14,005 nucleotides of DNA from Methanomassiliicoccus sp. UBA6. Its GTDB lineage: Archaea > Thermoplasmatota > Thermoplasmata > Methanomassiliicoccales > Methanomassiliicoccaceae. The notes beneath the pieces were generated by a model that did not search any database, was not told the DNA's origin, and saw nothing but the letters and a program-made list of their open reading frames with translations. Below are positions 7,744-13,390 of the stretch, piece by piece (position 1 is the stretch's first letter; the number at the start of each line of letters is the position of its first letter). The translations under genes were made by a program, and so were the position numbers. The DNA lies in assembly GCA_002508545.1 (NCBI GenBank), contig DAVH01000043.1, forward strand, positions 2,614 through 16,618. The letters run 5' to 3'.

Positions 7744-8677
7744 CGCTCGTCCTCCGTCCGCGGTAGTACCGGAACGCGTAGATGATTATCCCCAGGCCGA
7801 TGAGGCCCTGGACCGCGAACAGGATGATCTCCTGCTGCAGATCGAGGGTCAGCAGGTCATTCCACCATGGGACGTAGCTCGGCGCTATGTCCAGGATGGC
7901 GTCGGAGCCCATGTCGTCCGAACCTTCCAGGCCAATGATCCTGGTGATCACGAACGCGATCAGGACGACCCCGCAGGCTGCCAGCGCGATCGCGTTGCGG
8001 GCCCGCCTGCTGAGCCTGCCCATGCTGAGCTTGGCCTCGCGGTCCAGGTACTGAGGCCTGGAATCCTTCAGATAGTTGAAGAACAGGCCGGTGAGCACGC
8101 CCTCGGCGACCGCCAGGGGCACCTGGGTCAGGGCGTAGACGGCCATGAAGGTCTCGAACGACGGAAGGAACCCGCCGGCCGAGGGGAACGCCAGCGCCAG
8201 CTGCAGTGCGGTGACGGTGTAGGTGACCAGGTCGGACACGAACCCCACGGCGAACCCGCACAGGAACACGTTCCCGGAGACCTTCATCAGTGCGCGGTAG
8301 ACCAGGAGTGCGACGAACGGGCCGGCGATGCCCATGGAGAAAACGTTCGCTCCAAGGGTGGTGATGCCTCCATGAGCTATCAGCACCGCCTGGAACGACA
8401 GAACGATGGTCGTGAGGACGGCGGTGACGCCCACCCCGAACAGCGCGGTCCCCACGCCCGTCCCGGTAGGATGGGCCGAGGATCCAGTCACCGACGGCAG
8501 CTTGAGGGAAGAGAGCACGAACATGAACGCGCCGGACACCGCCACCATGATCTTCATCTCGGGGTGCTCCCGGAACACCGTCCTTATGCGGTACGCCCCC
8601 CAGATCAGGACGGGGATGGCAATCAGGTACCAGAACACCGCCCACTCCAAGGGAAGGAAACCCTCCATTATGTGCAT
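7727..8677 (-). CDS. cbiM: Cobalt ECF substrate-binding protein CbiM fused to CbiN-like domain
   Basis: Membrane substrate-binding component for Co2+. It starts with MHIMEGFLP, in which the Met-His N-terminus is the known metal-chelating feature of CbiM/NikM. It also has GSSAHPTGTG (66-75) with the conserved metal-site His69, and NVFSMG (111-116). Residues 1-205 are the multi-helix CbiM part. After a basic linker (212-227), residues 228-308 look like CbiN: helix, a short outside loop ending in DIAPSYVPWW (263-272), then a second helix and a basic end. CbiN is usually a separate small gene, and none is seen here, which supports a natural CbiMN fusion. The start codon is fixed by the Met-His requirement; the upstream GGAG is 12 bases away, a weak site. 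It is the first gene of the operon, 114 bases after the Fur-like gene. Confidence 0.93.
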   Translation of the reverse strand: MHIMEGFLPLEWAVFWYLIAIPVLIWGAYRIRTVFREHPEMKIMVAVSGAFMFVLSSLKLPSVTGSSAHPTGTGVGTALFGVGVTAVLTTIVLSFQAVLIAHGGITTLGANVFSMGIAGPFVALLVYRALMKVSGNVFLCGFAVGFVSDLVTYTVTALQLALAFPSAGGFLPSFETFMAVYALTQVPLAVAEGVLTGLFFNYLKDSRPQYLDREAKLSMGRLSRRARNAIALAACGVVLIAFVITRIIGLEGSDDMGSDAILDIAPSYVPWWNDLLTLDLQQEIILFAVQGLIGLGIIIYAFRYYRGRRTSDAGDR

Positions 8678-8740
8678 CTGCAGCTCACTCTCCTCATAAT
8701 GTCATTGATATCGGTCCGAGTTATGCATGCTAAATGAGAG

Positions 8741-8754
8741 CAATTACTAATAAC
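8741..8754 (-). promoter_or_regulatory. Candidate Fur-family operator or promoter element before cbiM
   Basis: On the minus strand GTTATTAGTAATTG contains ATTAGTAAT, a near-palindrome also present over the start of the Fur-like gene. It lies about 65-75 bases before the cbiM ATG. The AT-rich block may also serve as the TATA region of the cbiM promoter, placing the start site near 8725. The shared motif is seen; the binding role is inferred. Confidence 0.45.
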
Positions 8755-8767
8755 GAGAACTGGCGAG

Positions 8768-8774
8768 AAAAAAA
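8768..8774 (-). terminator. Oligo-T terminator after the Fur-like gene
   Basis: Seven A on the plus strand read as T7 on the minus strand, about 18 bases after the stop codon of the Fur-like gene. T-runs of this length end archaeal transcripts. Together with the AT-rich motif just downstream it suggests that the regulator and the cbiM operon are separate transcripts. Confidence 0.5.
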
Positions 8775-8791
8775 GGTTCTGCGGGATCGGG

Positions 8792-9181
8792 TCATCGAGC
8801 GGCAGCGTCCTCACACTCCTTGCAGATGCCGCTCATGTTCAGGGAGCACCGGTGCACCTGGAACCCGCATTGCTTGGACAGGTCGTACAGGCTCATGTCA
8901 TAAGGGACGCAGTACAGCCGGTGACAGACTATGCATTCGAAGTGGGCGTTGGTGTCCGGGTGCTTGGCGTAAGTGCTGAGCTGACCTTTGGGCACCTCTG
9001 AGATCATGCCCTGGGACTTCAGCTTGTTGAGGTTGCGGTACACCGTCCCCAGGCTGATGTTGGGCAGGGTCTTCCTCGCCTCCACATAGATCTCGTCGCC
9101 GGTCAGATGGACGTTGCTGAGGTACACAATATCTACGATGGTCTTGAGCTGCCTCGTCCATCTCTTGATGCTGGAGACCAT
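8792..9181 (-). CDS. Fur-family metal-responsive transcription regulator
   Basis: A 129-residue winged-helix regulator of the Fur/PerR/Zur/Nur superfamily. The DNA-binding half contains HLTGDEIY (25-32) and the recognition region NISLGTVYRNLNKL (41-54), typical of the family. The dimer half carries the paired structural-zinc motifs CIVC (83-86) and CKEC (120-123). Possible regulatory-site ligands are His25, His74, Asp76 and His80, in PerR-like positions. ATG 9181 is preferred to the in-frame TTG 9184 because a TATA box is centred 27 bases upstream, which puts transcription start at the ATG; the mRNA is probably leaderless and no Shine-Dalgarno site is visible. Divisions within the family (iron, zinc, nickel, peroxide) cannot be read from sequence alone. 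Position before the cobalt importer and a shared motif suggest that it senses cobalt or nickel. Confidence 0.92.
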   Translation of the reverse strand: MVSSIKRWTRQLKTIVDIVYLSNVHLTGDEIYVEARKTLPNISLGTVYRNLNKLKSQGMISEVPKGQLSTYAKHPDTNAHFECIVCHRLYCVPYDMSLYDLSKQCGFQVHRCSLNMSGICKECEDAAAR

Positions 9182-9202
9182 CAATTAGTAATGATTATTG
9201 AT
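9180..9202. promoter_or_regulatory. Candidate autoregulatory operator of the Fur-like gene
   Basis: An AT-rich imperfect palindrome: arms ATCAAT (9180-9185) and ATTGAT (9197-9202) around an 11-base centre, with ATTAGTAAT (9184-9192) inside. It covers the predicted transcription start and start codon, just downstream of the TATA box, where a bound repressor would block initiation. Length and AT content match Fur-family boxes in general. Confidence 0.5.
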
Positions 9203-9204
9203 AC

Positions 9205-9211
9205 TTATATA
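9205..9211 (-). promoter_or_regulatory. TATA box of the Fur-like gene
   Basis: Minus-strand TATATAA, with its centre 27 bases before ATG 9181. This is the normal archaeal TATA to start-site distance, so the transcript should begin at or next to the ATG. Confidence 0.6.
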
Positions 9212-9276
9212 TCTTCTTCATCTTATCCATGATCCCAGAGACGATGACGGCCACCAATGATCAAAAGCGTTGGACG

Positions 9277-9293
9277 GGGTGCCCCCAGCACCC
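9277..9293 (-). terminator. Possible hairpin terminator after the ferredoxin-like gene
   Basis: Inverted repeat GGGTGC / GCACCC with a 5-base loop, eight bases after the stop of the ferredoxin-like gene, followed on the minus strand by a short TTTT about 12 bases later. It is a modest candidate, since archaeal termination depends more on T-tracts than on stems. Confidence 0.35.
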
Positions 9294-9301
9294 TGCCGCC
9301 T

Positions 9302-10153
9302 CTACTCCTTCTCCAGGTCCACGAGGGGCTCGATCGCTTGGACCGAGCGCTCGACGTAGTCCGGGATGCCGATATCCAGACGGATGGCGTGCGATGGGCA
9401 GAGCTCGACGCACCGCCCGCAGCCCTTGCACATGCTCCCGTCGATGGACGCCCGCCCGTTGTCGATGCTCAGCGCCCTGACGAAGCATACCTCGTCCGCC
9501 ACGCACTTCCCGCAGCCAGTGCAGGCATCGGTCACCGAGACGGTCACCCCGGGCATTCGGGAGACGCTGCTGGAGATCGAGCCGGACAGCTGCGGCATCA
9601 TCTTCCACAGGCAGCAGCACTCGCAGCAGTTGCATATCGAGAGGAGATCCTCCTTCGGACCGGTGTTGAGCCACACGCTGTCGATCTTGTTCCTGCCGAT
9701 CAGGTGCACCAATCCCTTCTCCCTCGCCTTCCTCACGTGCCCGATCGCCTCCTCGGCGGTGGCCATGTGCCCGAACTTCGACGGGATCTTTGCCGCACCG
9801 GCGCCCAGGAAGATGCATCCCAGCTCGTGGGGGTAGTGCTCGCAATGGTTCGAGGAGCGGCACATGCAGCGGTCCATGATGAAGATGTACCTGGAACGCC
9901 GGAGGAAGTGCTCGACGACCTCCGAAGGCATCACCATGTCGGCCCGCCCGACCTCCCTATCTATGGCGATGGTCATGGTCGCCTGGGAGCGGACCACGCT
10001 GTCCTTGGGAAGATAGATCATCTCGTCCTCATCGAAGAAGACGTGCTCCATTGCCCTGCCAAGAGCGGGGATGCGGGTCATGCGGGCCATTAAGAAACGG
10101 TGCTTGAACCCTCCCCTGATCAACTTCAAGGCGATGTCGGTCCGGACGCCCAT
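9302..10153 (-). CDS. Multi-cluster ferredoxin-type iron-sulfur protein
   Basis: A 283-residue soluble protein, probably an electron carrier or a reductase subunit. The N-terminal region has no motif I know. CMCR (96-99), Cys104 and Cys113 form a Cys set followed by a helical EEAIGHVRKAREKGLVH segment (134-150). Then comes CNCCECCC (174-181), six Cys in eight residues. The C-terminus is a two-cluster ferredoxin domain: C211-x2-C214-x2-C217-x5-C223 (first cluster, wider last spacing and no following Pro) and C242-x2-C245-x2-C248-x3-C252-P (standard). The CxCR / GLVH / CNCCxCCC layout recurs in poorly characterised 4Fe-4S proteins of anaerobes. ATG 10153 is chosen because the family-like sequence begins there, and a TATA-like GAAATATC is centred about 29 bases upstream. 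The frame is open further upstream, but that stretch overlaps the zinc-ribbon gene. Function is unknown; reducing cobalt in corrinoids is one speculative role. Confidence 0.85.
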   Translation of the reverse strand: MGVRTDIALKLIRGGFKHRFLMARMTRIPALGRAMEHVFFDEDEMIYLPKDSVVRSQATMTIAIDREVGRADMVMPSEVVEHFLRRSRYIFIMDRCMCRSSNHCEHYPHELGCIFLGAGAAKIPSKFGHMATAEEAIGHVRKAREKGLVHLIGRNKIDSVWLNTGPKEDLLSICNCCECCCLWKMMPQLSGSISSSVSRMPGVTVSVTDACTGCGKCVADEVCFVRALSIDNGRASIDGSMCKGCGRCVELCPSHAIRLDIGIPDYVERSVQAIEPLVDLEKE

Positions 10154-10177
10154 GCTGCCTAGAGCACCATCCGCGTC

Positions 10178-10185
10178 GATATTTC
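10178..10185 (-). promoter_or_regulatory. TATA-like box of the ferredoxin-like gene
   Basis: Minus-strand GAAATATC, centred about 29 bases before ATG 10153, in the 56-base gap after the zinc-ribbon gene. The spacing matches the TATA boxes of neighbouring genes and would give a leaderless or near-leaderless transcript. Confidence 0.35.
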
Positions 10186-10209
10186 TTTCCGTGGTCCGCT
10201 GTCGGTGGC

Positions 10210-10656
10210 TTAGGTCATGACCACGTGGACGGTCGGTTCCTCCAGGGGAGCTCCGCAGAACGCGCAGCGGTGCATGTCCTTGTCGTTGACGCCCCCGCAG
10301 TACTCGCACTTGACGTGCAAGGCTTCCATGAGATGAGCGATCTTCTTCCTCGCTCTCACCCTCACGATCAAGGCGGCGATCGACAATGCAGCGCCGACAG
10401 CGAACATCGCGGCCGACACCCAGAAGAAGCCGGGCTCTTCGGCCAGGACCGCCGGGAGGAAGAACCCGAAGCTGAAGAAGAAGGCCATTCCCGCCAGTCC
10501 GAGCAGGAGCATCGTTCTGAACGAGGTCTCCTCCCTGACCTTGATGATCGGGTCCTCGGGTGCCCGAGGGTTCACCACCGCGTGGCACTCCGGGCAGTAC
10601 TTCTTGCTCAATCTCACCGGTGCATCGCACTCAGGGCACTGTCTAGTCCTGGCCAT
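10210..10656 (-). CDS. Small membrane protein with two zinc ribbons
   Basis: A 148-residue hypothetical membrane protein. It starts with a zinc ribbon, CPEC (7-10) and CPEC (21-24). Two transmembrane segments follow at about 48-71 and 77-100, separated by a very short loop (AEEPG). After a basic stretch (RVRARKK, 99-105), a second ribbon has CEYC (117-120) and CAFC (131-134). Both ribbons would lie on the same side, the cytoplasm by the positive-inside rule. This layout is common in archaeal proteins of unknown function. ATG 10656 is chosen because the first ribbon begins right after it and a TATA-like ATTAAG lies about 29 bases upstream; the frame is open further upstream, but that part looks non-coding. 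The ferredoxin-like gene follows on the same strand after 56 bases. Confidence 0.8.
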   Translation of the reverse strand: MARTRQCPECDAPVRLSKKYCPECHAVVNPRAPEDPIIKVREETSFRTMLLLGLAGMAFFFSFGFFLPAVLAEEPGFFWVSAAMFAVGAALSIAALIVRVRARKKIAHLMEALHVKCEYCGGVNDKDMHRCAFCGAPLEEPTVHVVMT

Positions 10657-10679
10657 CTGGAAGTTCGACCCTTTGGGAG

Positions 10680-10689
10680 CTCTTAATCG
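10680..10689 (-). promoter_or_regulatory. TATA-like box of the zinc-ribbon gene
   Basis: Minus-strand CGATTAAGAG, centred about 29 bases before ATG 10656. No Shine-Dalgarno site is obvious between it and the start codon, consistent with a leaderless transcript. Confidence 0.4.
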
Positions 10690-10697
10690 TTGTGGGC

Positions 10698-10720
10698 TGA
10701 GTTCTTCCTTTTCGAACTCA
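10698..10720. repeat. Inverted repeat upstream of the zinc-ribbon gene
   Basis: Perfect 7-base arms TGAGTTC (10698-10704) and GAACTCA (10714-10720) around a 9-base spacer. It lies just upstream of the zinc-ribbon TATA-like box, where an activator could bind, so an operator is as likely as an RNA hairpin. Confidence 0.4.
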
Positions 10721-10799
10721 TGGGAGCATGTATTTACGCTCATGATCGCGCGGGGCCACCGGGTACGGATTCTCCCCATCGGCACCTTATCAGAAACGA

Positions 10800-10806
10800 T
10801 TATATA
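10800..10806 (+). promoter_or_regulatory. Orphan plus-strand TATA box
   Basis: TTATATA, a strong archaeal TATA box, lies 290 bases before the helicase ATG, which has its own closer TATA box. It predicts a transcript starting near 10828, at the edge of the inverted repeats that follow. No open reading frame with protein character follows it. Confidence 0.45.
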
Positions 10807-10824
10807 CCGAGCTGACGATTATCA

Positions 10825-11001
10825 GTTGGAGGTATCATCCAACTCGTTGCTCATGGTTGGGAGATCCTTCCAAGTGTGGAACAGCGACAGGCGAGGCGGC
10901 TGCCCTTCCGTCCGGCGGGAGGCCGGGCAAAAGGCGCCTCTTCCTCCTCTAGGCCTCGCCTGTCAGCCCATTTTCCGTCGCTCTTTTTCATGGCCATTTT
11001 T
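10825..11001 (+). ncRNA. Candidate structured non-coding RNA
   Basis: Between the orphan TATA box and the helicase promoter are successive stem-loops: AGTTGGA / TCCAACT (10824-10844), a 7-pair stem with a 3-base loop from TTGGGAG and CTTCCAA (10857-10873, one G-U pair), and a long-range 12-base stem (10886-10964) that encloses a TGCCC / GGGCA stem and the palindrome AGGCGCCT (10932-10939). Plus-strand T-tracts follow at 10971-10974, 10984-10988 and 10997-11001, as expected of an archaeal terminator zone. I found no tRNA, RNase P or SRP RNA signature. Alternatives are a long helicase leader or a decayed mobile repeat. Confidence 0.35.
10886..10964. repeat. Perfect 12-base inverted repeat with 55-base spacer
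   Basis: GACAGGCGAGGC (10886-10897) and GCCTCGCCTGTC (10953-10964) are exact reverse complements. The GC-rich spacer has its own smaller stems. Twelve exact bases with a short spacer is unlikely by chance even at this GC content. Confidence 0.7.
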
Positions 11002-11055
11002 GCTGGCGAGAGGCAACCTTTTCGACTCCTTCCAGGTATTCGGACACCTCCCCCC

Positions 11056-11067
11056 TTTATTTATATA
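11056..11067 (+). promoter_or_regulatory. Promoter of the helicase gene
   Basis: TTTATTTATATA contains a strong TATA box with its core about 32 bases before ATG 11096, so the leader should be under 10 bases. It is flanked by the 6-base inverted repeat CCCCTT (11052-11057) and AAGGGG (11073-11078), which could be a repressor site. Confidence 0.6.
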
Positions 11068-11095
11068 CCCAGAAGGGGTAGCGAGAGCGTCAACG

Positions 11096-13027
11096 ATGGG
11101 ATACGACAGGGATGCATATCAGAAGAACAAGGCCGACGCGCTTTTCCGCATGGGGTTCCACTCCGAGGTGACCGGGAGGACCGACGATGCGGTGCGCAAG
11201 TACGAGAGCGCCCTGAAGGCGTTCCCGGCCCACTACGAATCGCACGTTCAGCTGAGCAGGATATTCAAGAAAAAGGGAGCGGAGCAGAAGGCCTCGTTCC
11301 ACGAGGAGATGGCCGAGCGCTCCAAGCTGAAGCTTCCGCTCGACACACGGCGGTCGTCGCCGGAGGAGGAGCGCCCGGTGAGCGTCCCGGTGAGGGAGAT
11401 CCGCCGCTCGGTGCACGCCGCGAGCGGGGACATCATCGATGAGGAGGGCGATGCCCGCGTCCGGGAGATGCTTCCCCTGGTGTGGGAGGCGTTCTTCGGC
11501 AGGTTCGATCACCTCAGGGAGATCCAGAGGCGATCCGTCCCGGTGATCCTGAGCGGCCGCAACGCGCTCATCATCTCGTCCACCGCCGGGGGGAAGACCG
11601 AGGCGGTGTTCGCCCCCCTTGTCCAGAGGCTCATCACGGAAGGCTGGAAGGGCACTTCGATAATCTACGTCTCTCCGACCAAGGCCCTGGCGGCCGATAT
11701 CCGGGGAAGGATGGAGGGCATGCTCACTCCCCTCGGCATCAGGGCGGCGCTGCGCAGCGGGGACATCAAGGAGCTGGACCGGGCGAACCCCCAGGATGTC
11801 CTGGTGACCACCCCGGAGAGCCTGGATTCGCTGATATCGCACATGCCGGAGATGCTGAGGGACGTGCGGGCGGTGGTGCTGGACGAGCTGCACATGGTCG
11901 ATGGTACCTACCGCGGCGATCAGCTCAGGGTGCTCCTGCGCCGGGTCGCGGCGCTCGCCCCCGGCCCGGTATCCACCTATGCCGCCTCGGCCACGGTCAG
12001 CGATCCCCTCGGACTGGCCACGAGGTACATGTCCTCGCCGGAGATCGTCACCGCGCCGGGCGGCAGGGGCATCGATTACCGCATCGTGCCCTCGCTGGAC
12101 AAGGCCACCATGGCGTTCCGGGAGGCCGGCCTCAAGAAGTGCCTGATCTTCTGCAACACCCCCGAGGAGGTGGAGACCCTGGCGAACGGCGACCTCCGAC
12201 GGTGGTTCCCCCCGCACGTGATCAAGGTCCACCACGGAAAGCTGCAGGTGCCCAAGCGCGTGGAGGCGGAGAGGGCCCTGCGCTCGGATGAGAAGGTCAT
12301 CTGCGCCTGCACCTCCACCTTGGAGGTGGGGGTCGACATCGGTGACATAGACATGGTCATCCTGGCCAACCGACCCCGCTCGGTGGCGTCGATCGCCCAG
12401 CGGATCGGGCGGGCCAACCGCCGAGAGAAGAGGATAACCACCATCGCGGTCGCCCGATCGTCCGGCGAGGCCGCCTACTACGACAAGGTCTTCGAGGCCA
12501 TCGTCCGCTCCAAGTACTCGAGCGAAGAGCACTCCTTCGATCCGTCGGTCACCGTCCAGCAGATATTCTCCATGCTGTCCGGCCCGGCGGGCCGGCCAAG
12601 GAACGAGGTCCAGGCGATGTTCCGGGGCATCATGCCGCCCGAGGAGGTCACCGAGATCTGGGACCACCTGCACGACGGCGGGTGGATCGAGAAGCTCGAG
12701 GACGGCACGTGGACGGCGGGGAAGAGGGCCAGGGAGATGGGCGCGAAGATCTATTCCAACATCCCCGGCTCGGAGAGCATCGAGGTGGTGGAGATGGAGA
12801 CCGACCAGCCGATCGGCGACATCGCGCTGCCGGTCGACAATATCTTCATCCTAGGCGGGCAGGCGTGGCTGGTCCGCCGGAGGCTGAGCAACCGCGTCCT
12901 GGTGTCCAAGGTGGATAGCGGGACCGACATCGCCAACTTCGCCTCCTACGACCGGTTCGGGGCGTTCTTCGACCTCCTGCCCCTCACGCTCAGGATGCGC
13001 CACAAGAAGGCCATGGGCAACGCATGA
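11096..13027 (+). CDS. Lhr-like SF2 DExH helicase with N-terminal TPR region
   Basis: A 643-residue ATP-dependent DNA or RNA helicase. Residues 8-75 look like one or two TPR helix pairs (DDAVRKYESALKAFPAH), a protein-interaction module. The helicase core has motif I STAGGKTE (162-169), motif Ia YVSPTKALAADI (191-202), motif II DELH (263-266), motif III SAT (298-300) and motif VI QRIGRANR (435-442). In motif I, Ala-Gly replaces the commoner Gly-Ser pair before Gly-Lys-Thr. The two RecA folds are followed by a winged-helix-like region (about 490-580) and a C-terminal domain with LGGQAWLVRR, as in Lhr-like proteins. It is much shorter than bacterial Lhr and has no nuclease domain or obvious zinc site. 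ATG 11096 is chosen for the promoter 32 bases upstream; the 185 in-frame codons before it are not protein-like. The stop is 12 bases from the convergent small gene. The role is probably DNA repair or RNA remodelling, and is not settled. Confidence 0.9.
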   Translation: MGYDRDAYQKNKADALFRMGFHSEVTGRTDDAVRKYESALKAFPAHYESHVQLSRIFKKKGAEQKASFHEEMAERSKLKLPLDTRRSSPEEERPVSVPVREIRRSVHAASGDIIDEEGDARVREMLPLVWEAFFGRFDHLREIQRRSVPVILSGRNALIISSTAGGKTEAVFAPLVQRLITEGWKGTSIIYVSPTKALAADIRGRMEGMLTPLGIRAALRSGDIKELDRANPQDVLVTTPESLDSLISHMPEMLRDVRAVVLDELHMVDGTYRGDQLRVLLRRVAALAPGPVSTYAASATVSDPLGLATRYMSSPEIVTAPGGRGIDYRIVPSLDKATMAFREAGLKKCLIFCNTPEEVETLANGDLRRWFPPHVIKVHHGKLQVPKRVEAERALRSDEKVICACTSTLEVGVDIGDIDMVILANRPRSVASIAQRIGRANRREKRITTIAVARSSGEAAYYDKVFEAIVRSKYSSEEHSFDPSVTVQQIFSMLSGPAGRPRNEVQAMFRGIMPPEEVTEIWDHLHDGGWIEKLEDGTWTAGKRAREMGAKIYSNIPGSESIEVVEMETDQPIGDIALPVDNIFILGGQAWLVRRRLSNRVLVSKVDSGTDIANFASYDRFGAFFDLLPLTLRMRHKKAMGNA

Positions 13028-13039
13028 ACGGCATGCGGC

Positions 13040-13276
13040 TCATTCTTTCCTTCTTTCCTTCCACTGGCTGGGGTTCTCCATGATGTGGGCGAGCGCGAAG
13101 TTGCATCTTCGGCAATCCCCTGCCCCCGTCCTCGGATCGTACCGGCATTCCCGGTCCAGGAGGACGCAGGTGTACTGGGTGACCTTTCCGGCATTGAGGA
13201 AACCGGTGTTGAACGCCTCCAGGTCGTTGGGGGCGCGATTCACGGACCTCTTGAACCAGTTGTACGGCTCGTTCAC
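13040..13276 (-). CDS. Small four-Cys hypothetical protein
   Basis: A 78-residue protein with C37-x6-C44-x10-C55-x2-C58, which could bind zinc or an iron-sulfur cluster, in the segment CRYDPRTGAGDCRRC. The N-terminus has aromatic residues (YNWF, 5-8) and the C-terminus is basic. I do not recognise the family. The start is GTG 13276, supported by a minus-strand TTTAAT centred about 28 bases upstream, matching the leaderless pattern of the neighbours. It converges on the helicase gene and diverges from the cation efflux gene. Codon use and the Cys pattern suggest a real gene, but it is short. Confidence 0.6.
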   Translation of the reverse strand: MNEPYNWFKRSVNRAPNDLEAFNTGFLNAGKVTQYTCVLLDRECRYDPRTGAGDCRRCNFALAHIMENPSQWKERRKE

Positions 13277-13300
13277 GAACGGGAAAACGCGGTACCCCGC

Positions 13301-13306
13301 ATTAAA
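13301..13306 (-). promoter_or_regulatory. TATA-like box of the small four-Cys gene
   Basis: Minus-strand TTTAAT, about 28 bases before GTG 13276. The spacing supports GTG as the start of a leaderless transcript. Confidence 0.35.
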
Positions 13307-13319
13307 CTTGAGCAGAACG

Positions 13320-13336
13320 TGTCATGACAGTGTCAT
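13320..13336. promoter_or_regulatory. Palindrome and direct repeat between divergent genes
   Basis: TGTCATGACA (13320-13329) is a perfect 10-base palindrome, and its half TGTCAT recurs at 13331-13336, 11 bases (about one helical turn) further on. It sits between the promoters of the four-Cys gene and the cation efflux gene and could be a shared operator. Confidence 0.4.
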
Positions 13337-13351
13337 CAAGCAAATATCGAT

Positions 13352-13370
13352 GATAATAAAGCCCTTTATC
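13352..13370 (+). promoter_or_regulatory. Promoter region of the cation efflux gene
   Basis: GATAATAAAG (13352-13361) and CTTTATC (13364-13370) are two overlapping choices for the TATA box, about 35 and 24 bases before ATG 13391. GGTGAT lies directly against the ATG, too close for a normal ribosome binding site. Confidence 0.35.
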
Positions 13371-13390
13371 TCTGAGAGCAATGTGGTGAT

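Larger units (their letters stand above)
10657..11095. other. 439-base intergenic region between divergent genes
   Basis: The stretch has no convincing gene, although the helicase frame happens to be open through it; its translation lacks protein character. From left to right it holds the zinc-ribbon promoter, a 7-base inverted repeat, a plus-strand TATA box, a block of inverted repeats, plus-strand T-tracts, and the helicase promoter. These are listed separately. Confidence 0.7.

Noticed and set aside
8678..8791. Cobalamin riboswitch before cbiM
   Set aside because: The gap is only 114 bases, AT-rich and holds a T7 run; no B12-box-like sequence was seen, and such riboswitches are not expected in archaea.
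10154..10630. Upstream extension of the ferredoxin-like frame
   Set aside because: It overlaps the zinc-ribbon gene in another frame and gives an Arg/Gly-rich product without motifs.
10800..11001. tRNA, RNase P RNA or SRP RNA in the structured region
   Set aside because: No T-loop GTTCGA-type sequence, no RNase P or SRP conserved core could be found by eye; length is also too short for the latter two.
10541..11095. Upstream extension of the helicase frame by 185 codons
   Set aside because: It overlaps the zinc-ribbon gene antisense and the inverted repeats, has no family sequence, and the promoter lies just before ATG 11096.
11090..12673. 527-codon minus-strand reading frame opposite the helicase gene
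   Set aside because: The plus strand has all SF2 helicase motifs in order; the antisense product is compositionally biased.
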